Positions 36,153 to 46,054 are shown, counted from the first letter of the stretch. The stretch is DNA of 64,000 nucleotides from Planctomycetaceae bacterium (GCA_011525745.1 WYBU01000097.1:1-64000); one strand, 5' to 3'. Notes: a model not told the origin generated them from the letters alone. Made by a program: numbers and translations.

Positions 36153-36659
36153 TCACCTCTCGATTCGATCCGCCCGTGCCAGCGCCCATCCCAGCGCCAA
36201 CAGTGCGCCGATCGACGCCCCGGCCGCGGTCAGCGCGTAGGCCCATTCCTGCGTCGCCATCGTCCGCACGATGGCCCACAGCGCGATCGCTTCGAGCGCG
36301 AAGACGGGTATGCACCAGATCGACCGGTACACCGGCAGCGGCAGATAGCGACGCCGTGTGCCCAGCAGACATCCCGCGCAGTAATGCCGGCCGTGCATGC
36401 CGCGGATGAGACGATCGACACGCCCGCAACGCATGCACCGGCCCGTCGGCGTATCGGCCGCTCGACGGTCGTACAGCCGGCGCAGCGTCGCATACGCTTC
36501 CGTGATGCGGTGGAACTTCTCGCGCGCTTCAGGATCGTCGCCGCAGTGGTCCGGGTGATACTTCAGCACGAGCCGCTTGTACGCGCGCTGCAACTCCTGT
36601 CGGCTGACCGGACCGACGAGTCCCAGCGCGTCAAACGACGTTTCGACGTTGTTGCTCAC
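36153..36659 (-). CDS. DnaJ-domain membrane protein
   Basis: A 168-residue protein. A J domain occupies residues 8-65, with the HPD motif in LKYHPDHCGDD, so it can stimulate an Hsp70. Next is a zinc-knuckle-like region, RCMRCGRVDRLIRGMHGRHYCAGC (CxxC...CxxC), then two hydrophobic segments (about 112-160) ending the protein. It would present the J domain in the cytoplasm. It overlaps the upstream HEAT gene by 4 bp. Confidence 0.8.
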   Translation of the reverse strand: MSNNVETSFDALGLVGPVSRQELQRAYKRLVLKYHPDHCGDDPEAREKFHRITEAYATLRRLYDRRAADTPTGRCMRCGRVDRLIRGMHGRHYCAGCLLGTRRRYLPLPVYRSIWCIPVFALEAIALWAIVRTMATQEWAYALTAAGASIGALLALGWALARADRIER

Positions 36660-37498
36660 GTGGACCCGCCCGCGACCGGTTGCGACGTCGCAGGCCCCTC
36701 CTCGGGCGACCGTATCTGCTCCAGAGCACGATGCACGTAGTCCGCCACCCGCCAGCCGCGCCGCATGTCGCCGTCCACCGCCGCCCCGGACCCGCTCGAT
36801 GCCGCAAAGGCGGCCGCATCCCGCGCGCGGCGTTCGATGAACAACATCCTGTCCACCGGCGCATCATCCGACAGCCGCTCCGTCAGCGCCGCCGTCGCCG
36901 CCGCGTCGCGCCGCAGCCCCAGCAACTCGGCCGCCTGAGCGCGAACGTCAGGCTCCGGATGATGCCGCAGAATATCGGCCAGAAAACGCCCGGCCGCGTC
37001 CGTTTCCATCCGCCCGATGGCCACGCAAATCGCCAACGCGACGTCGCCGCGCGCATTGAAGACCTCGCGCGACAGTTCGGCCAGTGCCGACTCGCCGTGA
37101 GCAAACGCCAGCACATGCGCGGCCTCGTCACGCACCGCCGCGTTCGAATCCGACAGCGCCGCCGTCAGCGCCGCACGCACGTCCCTGCCGGAGGCCCGAA
37201 TCAGCATCCCCGCCGCCGCCGCGCGCACTTCCGCGCGCTCGTCGGCCAGCAGCGGCAACAGCGACGGCGCCGCATCGTCGCCCATCGCCGTCAGCAACGT
37301 CTGGTAACCGCGGCGATGTTCCGCATCGACGGCGCCGAGCCATTGCCGCGTCCACCACCACGCGCGCAGCCGATCGCGCTGAATGACCGCCACGGCGCAC
37401 AGCACCACGACAACGCAAACGCCCGCGGCGACGCAGCGCTCCAGCGTGCTGCGCTTCGGAACCGGCGCCGGTCGCGATTCGCAATCGGATTCGTTCAT
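36656..37498 (-). CDS. HEAT-repeat membrane-anchored protein
   Basis: A 280-residue protein with an N-terminal transmembrane helix (CVAAGVCVVVVLCAVAVI, about 22-39) and four to five HEAT repeats from 70 to 215: SLLPLLADERAEVRAAAAGML, ALTAALSDSNAAVRDEAAHVL, FLADILRHHPEPDVRAQAAEL. HEAT arrays are protein-binding scaffolds. It is translationally coupled to the DnaJ-domain protein, suggesting a joint envelope or chaperone role; the partner is unknown. Confidence 0.75.
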   Translation of the reverse strand: MNESDCESRPAPVPKRSTLERCVAAGVCVVVVLCAVAVIQRDRLRAWWWTRQWLGAVDAEHRRGYQTLLTAMGDDAAPSLLPLLADERAEVRAAAAGMLIRASGRDVRAALTAALSDSNAAVRDEAAHVLAFAHGESALAELSREVFNARGDVALAICVAIGRMETDAAGRFLADILRHHPEPDVRAQAAELLGLRRDAAATAALTERLSDDAPVDRMLFIERRARDAAAFAASSGSGAAVDGDMRRGWRVADYVHRALEQIRSPEEGPATSQPVAGGST

Positions 37499-37665
37499 CC
37501 GGCATTACCCGGGCGCAACGCAATCGCCTCAACCGCCGGGATGGACGGTGACGCTGCGGCCTTTATTATAACCTGAAATCGCGTGATTCCGGACAACGTG
37601 CATGACAGGTTCGGCACCCGGCGAATCGTCGCGACGGCGCGTATCGTTTCTCCCCTCGATCCATC

Positions 37666-37696
37666 GCCGCTCCCTCACGGTCGCGGTTCGGTTCGG
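37666..37696. repeat. Dispersed repeat family C, copy 3
   Basis: CTCCCTCACGGTCGCGGTTC core in the spacer downstream of the aminotransferase stop codon. Confidence 0.75.
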
Positions 37697-37713
37697 CCGA
37701 TTCGGGCACGCGA

Positions 37714-38835
37714 TCACGGCAGGTGCCGCAGCAATTGCTCGATTTCCTCGTCGCGATTGTAGAAATGCGGACTGACACGCAGCCGACCCTCGCGCAGGGC
37801 GATGATCGTCCGGTGCTCGGTCTTCAGATGCTCCAGAATCCGCTGGTGATCATGGCGATCGGACACGAACGAGACGATTCCGCTCTCCTCGCCCGGCTCG
37901 CGCGGACTGACGACGCGGTATCCCTTTTCGCGCAGCCCGGCCACCAGCCGGTTGGTCAGCTCCCGTACCCGCGCCCAGACCTGGTCGACCCCCAGGTCCA
38001 GCAGCATGTCCAGCGATCCGCCGAGGCCGAACACGCCCGCCAGGTTGTAGCTGCCCGAATCGAACCGCCGCGCATCGTCGCGAAGCTCGAACTCGTACTT
38101 ACAGTACTGGTCCGGGTTCTTCATGCACAGCCAGCCGACCGTCGTCGGTTGCAGGTGCCCCAGGAGCTCGCGCCGCACGTAGAAAACACCGGCCCCCTCC
38201 GGCCCCAGCAGCCACTTGTGCCCGTCGGCCGACAGGAAGTCGATGTTCATCGCCCGCACGTCGATCGGCACGCAGCCCAGCGCCTGGATCGCATCGACCG
38301 ACAGCAGCACGCCCTTGCGCTGGCAGGCCTCTCCCAGCGCGGCCAGGTCGACGCGATAGCCGCTGGCGAACTGCACCGCCGAGATCGCCACCACGCGCGT
38401 CCGCGCGTCGATCGCCTCGATCAGGCGCTCGGCCGAAACACGCCCGTTGTCCTCGGGCACCATCTTGATCCGCACGCCCGCCGATTGCAGCGTCATCCAC
38501 GGGAAGACATTGGCCGGAAACTCGCAGCCCGCCGTAACGATATTGTCGCCGTGCGAGAACCGCAGTCCGCGCGCCACGAAGCTGATGCCCTCGGACGTGT
38601 TCTTGACGAACGTCACTTCGTCCGGGTGCGCGTTGATGAGCTTGGCGGCCTGCGAGCGGATGCGCTTGGCCTCCTGATACAGCCCGCCGAGCACATAGGC
38701 GTGCTGCTCAGCCTGCTCGATGTACCGGCGCATGGCGTCCGCGGCGCGGCGCGACAGCGGCGCGATGGCCGCATGGTCGAGGAAGTTGTAGTGCCGCGTG
38801 ATCGGGAATTCGGCTCGTAGCGTTTCGACGTCCAT
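37714..38835 (-). CDS. Aminotransferase class V family protein
   Basis: A 373-residue PLP enzyme of the cysteine desulfurase / isopenicillin-N epimerase group. FLDHAAIAPLSRRAADAM is the N-terminal arm, LRFSHGDNIVTAGCEFPAN follows, SADGHKWLLGPEGAGVFY contains the PLP Lys, and FDSGSYNLAGVFGLGGSLDML completes the fold. No cysteine-rich active loop typical of SufS is evident, so cysteine desulfurase function is not assured. GAGGGGG lies about 6 bp before the start at 38835; the frame is open to 39183 but without a ribosome site. Confidence 0.88.
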   Translation of the reverse strand: MDVETLRAEFPITRHYNFLDHAAIAPLSRRAADAMRRYIEQAEQHAYVLGGLYQEAKRIRSQAAKLINAHPDEVTFVKNTSEGISFVARGLRFSHGDNIVTAGCEFPANVFPWMTLQSAGVRIKMVPEDNGRVSAERLIEAIDARTRVVAISAVQFASGYRVDLAALGEACQRKGVLLSVDAIQALGCVPIDVRAMNIDFLSADGHKWLLGPEGAGVFYVRRELLGHLQPTTVGWLCMKNPDQYCKYEFELRDDARRFDSGSYNLAGVFGLGGSLDMLLDLGVDQVWARVRELTNRLVAGLREKGYRVVSPREPGEESGIVSFVSDRHDHQRILEHLKTEHRTIIALREGRLRVSPHFYNRDEEIEQLLRHLP

Positions 38836-39544
38836 GTTCGTCCCCCTCTTTCCCCTGCGCAGCCGCCGGCTCGCTCCTCGCGCTGGGCGATCGTCCGCGC
38901 TGCCGGCGCGTTGCCGCGTCCTGCAAACAAGCGTTCTCATGACCCGCGTGGAAGTTGGCGGGATTTCGCTGCTCGGCCTCCATTCTACGCGACTCAACCG
39001 CACAGGCCTTTGCGGTTCTAGTCCGCTTCGCGGCCCTCCGAACGGGATTCTCAAACCGCGAATGACCCGAGACTCTCTAAAGTATATGACGCGGCAAACG
39101 GAACTTTGGCGAGGTTTTTTTTCGCGGCCCCCGCGACGGTTTCCGGACGGATTGAATGCCGCGGTCATTCGCGTTGACCGCACGACCTCTGCCGCTGCGC
39201 GCTATTCGATTCATTGTGCTGCGTCGGTTCACGCCGCGAACGAGTGAAGATACGTCGACGTCGTACGCACTTTCCCCAAGCAGTGCGGCGGGCGGCGCTT
39301 AACGATAACGATCTCAGGGGGCAAAAGTTGCCGCTGAACGAGTCGCCGTTCCCCCGTCTCACGGCCCCGGAGCGCTTTTTTTTTGATGATCGGACCTGGA
39401 CGCGACCCGGCGGCGCGGCCTGACGAGCCGCAACGGTCCTATTGCGTCGAGACTAATGACAGGAGTTGCATCGCCGACTGTGCGAGCGCGAAACTCACGT
39501 CAGCGCACCTGAAGAGTCGAATCTCAATCGACGCCGATCGGAGA
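38836..39544. other. 709-bp spacer without gene
   Basis: Lies between the aminotransferase start and the PEP-CTERM stop, both leftward, so it holds the aminotransferase promoter and the PEP-CTERM 3' end. It has A/T-richer patches (around 39080 and 39380) and no convincing ORF. No repeat family was recognised. Confidence 0.4.
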
Positions 39545-40570
39545 TTACCCGCGCCGTCGCCGCCGCCTCAGCATCGCCGCCGCCAGCAGCAGCAACCCGA
39601 TTGTGCCCGGCTCGGGAACCGGCATCGGATTGACCGGTGCGGCGGGACCGACGTCGGCCGCTGTACGGCCATTCGTCGAGGCGCCGATGCGCCGATTCCG
39701 CCCGCTTTGAGGATCGCTGAGCACGGATGTCAGCAGAACGCCGAAGTCGCTCGCCGAAATCGAACGGCCGGCCTGAACGGCCGCCAGCACGTCATCCGCC
39801 GTGCGGCCCTTGGCCGTGAAAGGCCCCTGCACGGCGTCGGCCGGAGCGCCGAGCTGCTCGCCGATGACGTCCATCGCGGCGACGACCATGTCGATGAAGA
39901 TGTTGCCGCTGAGATTGACCGGGCCGATGTCAAAGCTCGTGTCTTCGGTTCGATTGTCGAGCAGGCCGCTGTTCCGCATCGTGCCGGTATTGCTGACCGC
40001 AAGCTGGATATCGTAGAAACCCAGCGCATTGATCGATCCGCTCGAGTTGAACAACACCTGCCCCGTCAGAACCGTGTTGTCCGTGCCCGTGTTCAGATCG
40101 ATCGTGTATTGCAGCGGCGACGAAACGGCGGCCGCCCCGGCAAAGCCCTGAATGTTTCGCGCCGACGTGCGCTGGTCCCAATAGACGCTCGGAATCAGCC
40201 GCTGGTTGTAACCGATGCGCGAGTAGATGCCCGCGCCGCGAAAACCGGTGCCATCCGGCTGACGAAGCTGCACGTTGAGCAGGCCCAGGTTGAGCGTATC
40301 GGGATTTCCGTACGAGTCATCGCCGAAGATGCGGAACCACTCGTGGCTCATGCCGTTCGTCAGTGGATCGCGCGAGATGCGCTGCGAGAAGAAGTTGTTG
40401 TCGAAATTCGGCCCGTTCTGTACTCGGCCGATGTTGGGCGACAATGTGTAGGTCAATCCGCGGAACAACTGACCGGCCAGATTCCCGGCCAGCGCGGCTT
40501 CGCTCCCGGCCAGCAACGCCAGTGACGCCATCGCCGACCACAGCAGCTTCGTGCCGACGGTTGAACGCAT
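39545..40570 (-). CDS. PEP-CTERM sorting-domain protein
   Basis: A 341-residue secreted protein. A signal peptide (LLWSAMASLALLAGSEAALAG) starts it. The C-terminus VPEPGTIGLLLLAAAMLRRRRRRG is a complete PEP-CTERM tag: PEP motif, transmembrane helix and Arg cluster, recognised by exosortase. The body is beta-rich with no enzyme motif, suggesting an extracellular matrix or surface protein. GGAGGA lies about 7 bp before the start at 40570. Exosortase is not in this window. Confidence 0.88.
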   Translation of the reverse strand: MRSTVGTKLLWSAMASLALLAGSEAALAGNLAGQLFRGLTYTLSPNIGRVQNGPNFDNNFFSQRISRDPLTNGMSHEWFRIFGDDSYGNPDTLNLGLLNVQLRQPDGTGFRGAGIYSRIGYNQRLIPSVYWDQRTSARNIQGFAGAAAVSSPLQYTIDLNTGTDNTVLTGQVLFNSSGSINALGFYDIQLAVSNTGTMRNSGLLDNRTEDTSFDIGPVNLSGNIFIDMVVAAMDVIGEQLGAPADAVQGPFTAKGRTADDVLAAVQAGRSISASDFGVLLTSVLSDPQSGRNRRIGASTNGRTAADVGPAAPVNPMPVPEPGTIGLLLLAAAMLRRRRRRG

Positions 40571-40722
40571 GACATGTCCTCCGTCAGAAACCATCATCCC
40601 TGAACGCCTCTCTCCTCGCCCGCCGAGCATACCGGCGACCGTGCCGGTCCACAAGCCGGCGCGCGGCTTCTGCCCGGAAGATATCGGTTGATTCCGGCCT
40701 CCGCCATACGTCGCTTCGCCCG

Positions 40723-42102
40723 TCAGCCGGCCAACAGTCCGAATAAAGCCGCCGTCGTCCGCGTTCCAGCGTTGAAATCGCTCAGATGAAAAAACTCATT
40801 GGGAGAATGGGCGTTGCAGGTCGGCAGACAGTAGCCCAGCATCAGGCTGTCAGCGCCGAGCACCGACTTGAACATCGGCAGGATCGGAAGCGTGCCGCCC
40901 TCGCGAATCAGCACCGGCGCGCGTCCGAAACCCTCTTCGACGGCGGCAATGGCCGCCTTCATGCCGGCCGATTGCAGATTCGCCATATAGGGATCGCAAC
41001 AGGCATGATCGAGGATTTCGAGCCGGACCGTCTTCGGACAGCGCGCTCGAACGGCTTCCTCGAAAAGCCTGGCGATCTTCTCGGCCTTCTGGTTGGCCAC
41101 CAGCCGCATCGACACCTTAGCCCCCGCCCGCGAGGGTACGATCGTCGACGAACCGGCCTCCATGTAGCCGCCGTAAATCCCGTTCACCTCGAACGTCGGC
41201 CGCGCCCAGCGGCGTTCGATCGTCGAAAAACCGGCCTCGCCCCATAGCCCGGCAGCACCGACTTCGGATTGGAATTCCGCATCGCTGTGCGGCAATCGGG
41301 CGATCTGCGCTTTTTCGTCAGCCGAGAGCGGCGCGACATCGTCGTAGAAGCCCGGAATCGTCACACGGCACTTGTCGTCGTGAAACGTCGCAAGAAGCCG
41401 AGCCAGCTCGGTCGCCGGATTGGGCACCTGGCCGCCGTACGAGCCGCTGTGCAAGTCCTTCTTCGGACCCGTCAGGATGATCTCTTTGTAGATCAACCCC
41501 TTCGTCGCCGTCGTGACGGCTGGTTGTTCGGCGCTGTACTTCGCCGTGTCGTGAATCAGCACATAATCGCAGGCCAGCCGCCGGGCATGTTCCTTGACCA
41601 GCGGGGCCAGATTGGGCGAGCCGATCTCCTCCTCGCCTTCCAGCAGAAACTTGACGTTGATCGGCAGTCCGCCGCCGGCCTTTTCCCACGCCTCCGCCGC
41701 GCAGACCGCACACAGCATCTGTCCCTTGTCATCGGCGGCCCCGCGGGCGAACACGGCGCCGTCGCGCACCGTCGGCTCAAACGGTCCGGTGGACCACAGC
41801 TTCAGGTCGCCCTCGGGCTGAACGTCATAGTGACCGTAGTGCAGCACCGTCGGCCGGCCCGGCTTCTGCGGACCCTCGCCGATCACCGCCGGATGGCCCG
41901 CCGTCTCGACGACCTCGGCCTTGATGCCCGCGCGCATCAGCCGATCGCGCGTCCAGTCGGCGGCGCGCCGCACGTCCGGCCGGTGCGCGGGCTTGGCGGA
42001 AATGCTGGCGATTCGCAGCAGGTCGAACCAGTCGCGTTGAAACGACTCGGCCCGTGATTCGAGATATGAAAAGACACGATCCAGTCCGGCGGAATCCGCC
42101 AT
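40723..42102 (-). CDS. M20-family dipeptidase / peptidase
   Basis: A 459-residue zinc peptidase of the M20A/CNDP dipeptidase type. Metal ligands are visible: His in YGHYDVQP (about 88-95), Asp in ARGAADDKGQM (about 119-129), the catalytic Glu pair in EGEEEIGSP (about 154-162), Asp in VLIHDTAKY, and the final His in CNAHSPNEFF. A lid domain (about 200-360) with KKDLHSGSYGG is typical of this family. It hydrolyses a dipeptide or acyl amino acid; the substrate is unknown. Confidence 0.9.
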   Translation of the reverse strand: MADSAGLDRVFSYLESRAESFQRDWFDLLRIASISAKPAHRPDVRRAADWTRDRLMRAGIKAEVVETAGHPAVIGEGPQKPGRPTVLHYGHYDVQPEGDLKLWSTGPFEPTVRDGAVFARGAADDKGQMLCAVCAAEAWEKAGGGLPINVKFLLEGEEEIGSPNLAPLVKEHARRLACDYVLIHDTAKYSAEQPAVTTATKGLIYKEIILTGPKKDLHSGSYGGQVPNPATELARLLATFHDDKCRVTIPGFYDDVAPLSADEKAQIARLPHSDAEFQSEVGAAGLWGEAGFSTIERRWARPTFEVNGIYGGYMEAGSSTIVPSRAGAKVSMRLVANQKAEKIARLFEEAVRARCPKTVRLEILDHACCDPYMANLQSAGMKAAIAAVEEGFGRAPVLIREGGTLPILPMFKSVLGADSLMLGYCLPTCNAHSPNEFFHLSDFNAGTRTTAALFGLLAG

Positions 42103-42114
42103 GTTGCGCGACTC

Positions 42115-42369
42115 CTATGCCAGCAGTTCATACACCAAAAGCAACGCGCCCCCCACCGCGAACATGCCGATCACGATCGTCGCGCACAGCACAAGGGACG
42201 CGATCGGCGCATCGCGCAGTCGGCGGCAGTGAATCGTCTTGTAAACCACCGCAATGGTCAGCGCCAGCGGAATCAGCATCAACGTCCGCCACGGACCCGT
42301 AATCGCGATCGGCGTCAGAAACAGCGTGAAATCGGACGGCAGTTCCATGTCGATCAGCGTGTCATGCAC
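42115..42369 (-). CDS. Small two-helix membrane protein
   Basis: An 84-residue protein with two or three hydrophobic segments: FLTPIAITGPWRTLMLIPLALTIAVVYK and IASLVLCATIVIGMFAVGGALLLVYELL. It is 12 bp upstream of the M20 peptidase on the same strand and may be co-transcribed. Function unknown. Confidence 0.55.
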   Translation of the reverse strand: MHDTLIDMELPSDFTLFLTPIAITGPWRTLMLIPLALTIAVVYKTIHCRRLRDAPIASLVLCATIVIGMFAVGGALLLVYELLA

Positions 42370-42429
42370 GCAGCCCCATGAATCCCTTCGGCGCCATGCT
42401 GCGCGAGCAGTTCCTATCCCGCCAAACGT

Positions 42430-42506
42430 GTGGCCATGTCAAACCCTCGCGCGGGCAATCGACCGAATCCGTGCGTTGCGCGACCGCGAGGGCTTGGCCA
42501 TGTGGA
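42430..42506. repeat. Family-A palindromic repeat, copy 6
   Basis: Arms TGGCCATGTCAAACCCTCGC and GCGAGGGCTTGGCCATG, nearly perfect inverted repeats, between two leftward genes. Confidence 0.8.
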
Positions 42507-42544
42507 GTAGACCATCCGCGCGACAACCCTCGCCCCAACTACGC

Positions 42545-43051
42545 TCACCCGCGACGCGCGGTTCCCGTCGGCGGACGCGGCATCGTCTGCACCGTCCGCA
42601 CGTCCGACCGCGCCAGAGCGTCGATGACGATCAGCAGATTCAGCAGCCCCGTGATGCCCGTATAGATGACCGCGATGTTGTCGGAGGGATAAAACGCCGT
42701 GTATTTCAACTGCTCGTTCGCCGGATAGTGCCGCTCGACGTATGACCCCGCGCCCCACGCCGCCAGCGCCTGCCCGCCCATCCACAACTGCGCCGCGAAC
42801 CACGCGCCGTTGCGGGTCGGATGCACGGTCGATTTCACGCCCCCGACCGCCACGCCCGCCCAGAACGTCACCGTGGTGAATACGAAAAAGACGATCGCTC
42901 GATCGCGATAACCTAGATACCAGTGACCCAGTCCCGGCGCCAGCCACGCGAGCAGCCCTGCCGCGGGCATCGACTTGCCGCCCTCAACGGCGGGCGCGGC
43001 GACACCCCGTGGGCGATCGGCGGTCCGCGCACTGGCAGGCGTCTCGTTCAT
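42545..43051 (-). CDS. DUF6677-like membrane protein
   Basis: A 168-residue membrane protein. LLAWLAPGLGHWYLGYRDRAIVFFVFTTVTFWAGVAVGG is the typical double-glycine loop and helix of DUF6677, a planctomycete family. A further helix near 125-145 (NIAVIYTGITGLLNLLIVIDAL) follows. N- and C-terminal tails are polar. Function unknown. Confidence 0.75.
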   Translation of the reverse strand: MNETPASARTADRPRGVAAPAVEGGKSMPAAGLLAWLAPGLGHWYLGYRDRAIVFFVFTTVTFWAGVAVGGVKSTVHPTRNGAWFAAQLWMGGQALAAWGAGSYVERHYPANEQLKYTAFYPSDNIAVIYTGITGLLNLLIVIDALARSDVRTVQTMPRPPTGTARRG

Positions 43052-43156
43052 GCTGAATTCAGCCCCGCGGCCGACTCAACGGCCCCTGCCCATTTCATCC
43101 ATCGGACTGGTGCGTCTACGGCTCGATCGGCCGGCAGGTTCACATGCCTGAACACA

Positions 43157-43387
43157 TCACAGCGCGCATGGCCCATTCGGATCGCCGCATCTCCCGCACG
43201 GTCCGCGCGAAGACGCGGCCTTGGCCGAGCCGTCCATCCCGGACCGCGCGGCGAACACGCTCAGCTTACGCGCCGCGCGCTTCGACCCGCACTCCGGACA
43301 GACCACTTTGCTCGCTTCCGACGCCGAGCGCACCAACTCCTCGAACGCGTGATCGCAGGCCTGACACTGAAACTCAAAAACCGGCAT
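43157..43387 (-). CDS. FmdB-type zinc-ribbon regulatory protein
   Basis: A 76-residue protein. The start at 43387 gives PVFEFQCQACDHAFEELVRS then VVCPECGSKRAARKLSVF, the FmdB/putative regulatory zinc-ribbon pattern with CxxC...CxxC. The C-terminus has a further CGRCGDPNGPC. Small proteins of this type occur widely, with a proposed regulatory role and no settled function. Confidence 0.75.
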   Translation of the reverse strand: MPVFEFQCQACDHAFEELVRSASEASKVVCPECGSKRAARKLSVFAARSGMDGSAKAASSRGPCGRCGDPNGPCAL

Positions 43388-43464
43388 TCGCGCCTCACTA
43401 CTCCGCGTGCGAGTATAGACGCGCGCGGCGCTCTCAACAAGCCGACACACACGCTGTTCGTGCG

Positions 43465-45678
43465 TTATCCCGACAATCGCGTTCCCGCCTGGTAAACCAG
43501 CAGCGCCCCCGCGTACGCCAGAACCGTCATGTAGGCGAACATGAATGCCGGCCAGCGCCAGCTCTGCGTCTCACGGCGAACCACGGCGATCGTACTGGCG
43601 CACTGACAGCACAACACGTAAAACACCATGATCGCCACGCCCGTCGGAACCGTGTAGATCGGCCGTCCGATTCGCGGTCCGTCCGACCAGACATCCGCCC
43701 GCATGCGCGATCGAAGCTGTCCGCCATCGTCCTGCGACTCCCCCACGCTGAACAACATCCCCATCGTCCCTACGAAGACCTCGCGCGCCGCGAAGCTCGC
43801 CAGCACGCCCACGCCGATCTTCCAGTCGAAACCCAGCGGCTCGACTGCCGGCTCGATCGCGTGGCCGATGCGGCCCAGATACGACTGCCGCAATTGCCGC
43901 CCGATACGTTCATTCTCGATCTCCGCCAGCCGTACGGCCAGCGTGTCGGCGTCCTCCATGCTCGCCTCCGCCATCGCCGCGCTGTGCTGCGCCGCCGCCA
44001 GTCGTGCCCCATCCGCGTCGCGCGGAAAATAGGCCAGCGCCCACAGCACGATGCAGATCGCCACGATCGTCGTTCCCGCCCCGGTCAGAAACTGGCTGCT
44101 GCGCTCCCACATCGTCCGCAGCACCGCGCCGGCCTGCGGCAGTTGATACGGCGGCAGTTCCATGATGAACGTCGGCGGCGGACCCTTCAGCAGCGTCCGC
44201 TTCAGCAGCCGCGCGATCAGCAGCGCCGCCACAACGCCCAACAGATACATCGAACAGATGACCGCCGTCTGAAGCCACACGTTGCCGCCGAACACGACGG
44301 CAATGATCGTCAGATACACGGGCAATCGTGCCGAGCAACTCATCAGCGGCGAGATCAGGATCGTCGTAAACCGATCGCGGCGATTCTCGATCATGCGCGT
44401 CGACATGATGCCGGGAATCGCGCAGGCGAAGCTTGACAGCAGCGGTATGAAGCTCTTGCCATGCAATCCCACGCGGGTCATGAGCTTGTGCATCAGGAAC
44501 GCGCCGCGGGCCATGTAGCCGCTCTGCTCAAGCAGCGCAATGAACAGAAAGAGGAGGCAAATCTGCGGCAGAAACACCACGACCGAGCCGACCCCGCCGA
44601 TCAGCCCGTCCGCCAGCAAATCGCGCAACGCCCCTTCCGGCAGCGCTGCCCGCACGACGCCCTGCAACCAGCCCTGGCCCGTCTCGATCGCCCCCATCAG
44701 CGGTTCGGCCCACAGGAAGATCGCCAGAAACATCGCCACCATGATCGCGACAAAAACAATCCAGCCGCCGATGCGATGCGTCACGATCCGGTCGATGCGG
44801 TCGCTCAACGCGGCGGCACGCCCGGCCGCCACGCCGCGCGGCGCCACCCGATCGACCAGATCGTTGATCACCGTGTAGCGGGCGTCGACAATCAGCTCGG
44901 AAACGTCGTCGATTCCCAGTCGGCTGAGTTCCGTTATGGCCGACGCGCGCAGACCTTCGACGGCCGCCGGCCAGACATCCTCACCGTCCTGCGACGCGGC
45001 GCCGCGGTGATCCGTCAGCAGCAGCAGCGCCAGCCCGTCGCAGGCGTCGCGCGGTGCGACCCCCTGGTCGGCCAGGGAATCCGCCATGCGTTGGACCACT
45101 CCCTCGACCGCCGGCGGCAGCCGCCAGTGCCGCTGCGGTGGTCGCGCCCGGTCCATTGCCGCGATCGCCCGCGCCAGTTCATCCACGCCCCGCGTCTGGT
45201 GACCCACGGTCGACACAACCGGCACGCCCAGCCCGCGCGCCAGCGCCGCGGCATCCACCGGCGTGCCTCCGGAGGCGGCCCGATCGGTCATGTTCAGCGC
45301 AATCAGCGAAGGAAGCCCCAGCTCGATGATCTGCGTGGCGAAGTAGAGATTGCGGCCCAGATTGGACGCATCGACGACGATCGTCACGCCGTCCGGCCGA
45401 GGCGTGTCCGCCATCCGGCCCAGCAACACGTCGCGCGGAATGCGCTCATCCGGCGACTGAACCGACAGGCTGTAAGCCCCCGGCAGGTCCAGCAGCGTCA
45501 CGTCGCCGTACCCGCGCAATGTGCCCTCGCGCTTTTCGACCGTCACACCGGGATAGTTGGCGACTTTTTGGCGCAAACCGGTCAGCGCGTTGAACAGCGT
45601 TGTCTTGCCGGAATTGGGATTACCGGCGACGGCAATGCGCCGGATGTTGGAAGCGGCATCGACGAGCACGGCCGACAT
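43465..45678 (-). CDS. feoB: Ferrous iron transport protein FeoB
   Basis: A 737-residue inner-membrane ferrous iron transporter. The N-terminal G domain has G1 GNPNSGKTTLFNALTG (residues 19-34), G3 LLDLPGAYSL, G4 ALNMTD and G5-like VVSTVG. A helical GDI domain follows, then about ten membrane helices including the Gate motifs (FIPLLSSFACAIPGIMSTR and LASFAAREVFVGTMGML). The C-terminal YVLCCQCASTIAVVRRE contains paired cysteines. It lies 151 bp downstream of feoA. Confidence 0.95.
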   Translation of the reverse strand: MSAVLVDAASNIRRIAVAGNPNSGKTTLFNALTGLRQKVANYPGVTVEKREGTLRGYGDVTLLDLPGAYSLSVQSPDERIPRDVLLGRMADTPRPDGVTIVVDASNLGRNLYFATQIIELGLPSLIALNMTDRAASGGTPVDAAALARGLGVPVVSTVGHQTRGVDELARAIAAMDRARPPQRHWRLPPAVEGVVQRMADSLADQGVAPRDACDGLALLLLTDHRGAASQDGEDVWPAAVEGLRASAITELSRLGIDDVSELIVDARYTVINDLVDRVAPRGVAAGRAAALSDRIDRIVTHRIGGWIVFVAIMVAMFLAIFLWAEPLMGAIETGQGWLQGVVRAALPEGALRDLLADGLIGGVGSVVVFLPQICLLFLFIALLEQSGYMARGAFLMHKLMTRVGLHGKSFIPLLSSFACAIPGIMSTRMIENRRDRFTTILISPLMSCSARLPVYLTIIAVVFGGNVWLQTAVICSMYLLGVVAALLIARLLKRTLLKGPPPTFIMELPPYQLPQAGAVLRTMWERSSQFLTGAGTTIVAICIVLWALAYFPRDADGARLAAAQHSAAMAEASMEDADTLAVRLAEIENERIGRQLRQSYLGRIGHAIEPAVEPLGFDWKIGVGVLASFAAREVFVGTMGMLFSVGESQDDGGQLRSRMRADVWSDGPRIGRPIYTVPTGVAIMVFYVLCCQCASTIAVVRRETQSWRWPAFMFAYMTVLAYAGALLVYQAGTRLSG

Positions 45679-45829
45679 TCATCCCATCATGCGGTGTGAC
45701 GTGAAAACGAGCTTTGAAACGCACAAACGTGCCGGCGACCTTCCGCCTTCGCACGCTCGCCAGCGCGGACTGCATATTCGCCCGCCGCGTGAAATCGGCC
45801 TTATCGCCGCCGAGCAGCGCTGTGTGCCA

Positions 45830-46054
45830 CTATTGAACCAGGATGCCTTCCGCCAACTCCCGCGCCAGCCCCACTCGTGCCTGATCGACGACGCATAACA
45901 TCGGATCATGCGTTTCGAGCACGCGCACCTTGCGGCCGCGCGCGAACCCCAGTTCCCGCAGGCGCAACCCATGCGCGCCGGCCGCTCCAACGACCTCGAT
46001 TACGACCGATTCGCCGCGCTCGACACTCGCCAATCGCTTCAGGCTGCTCGACAT
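45830..46054 (-). CDS. feoA: Ferrous iron transport accessory protein FeoA
   Basis: A 74-residue SH3-like protein. LGAAGAHGLRLRELGFARGRKVRVLE and then CVVDQARVGLARELAEGILV fit FeoA. FeoA works with FeoB in iron(II) uptake. It is the first gene of the feoA-feoB unit, about 100 bp after a promoter overlapped by a palindrome at 46166-46184. Confidence 0.9.
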   Translation of the reverse strand: MSSSLKRLASVERGESVVIEVVGAAGAHGLRLRELGFARGRKVRVLETHDPMLCVVDQARVGLARELAEGILVQ

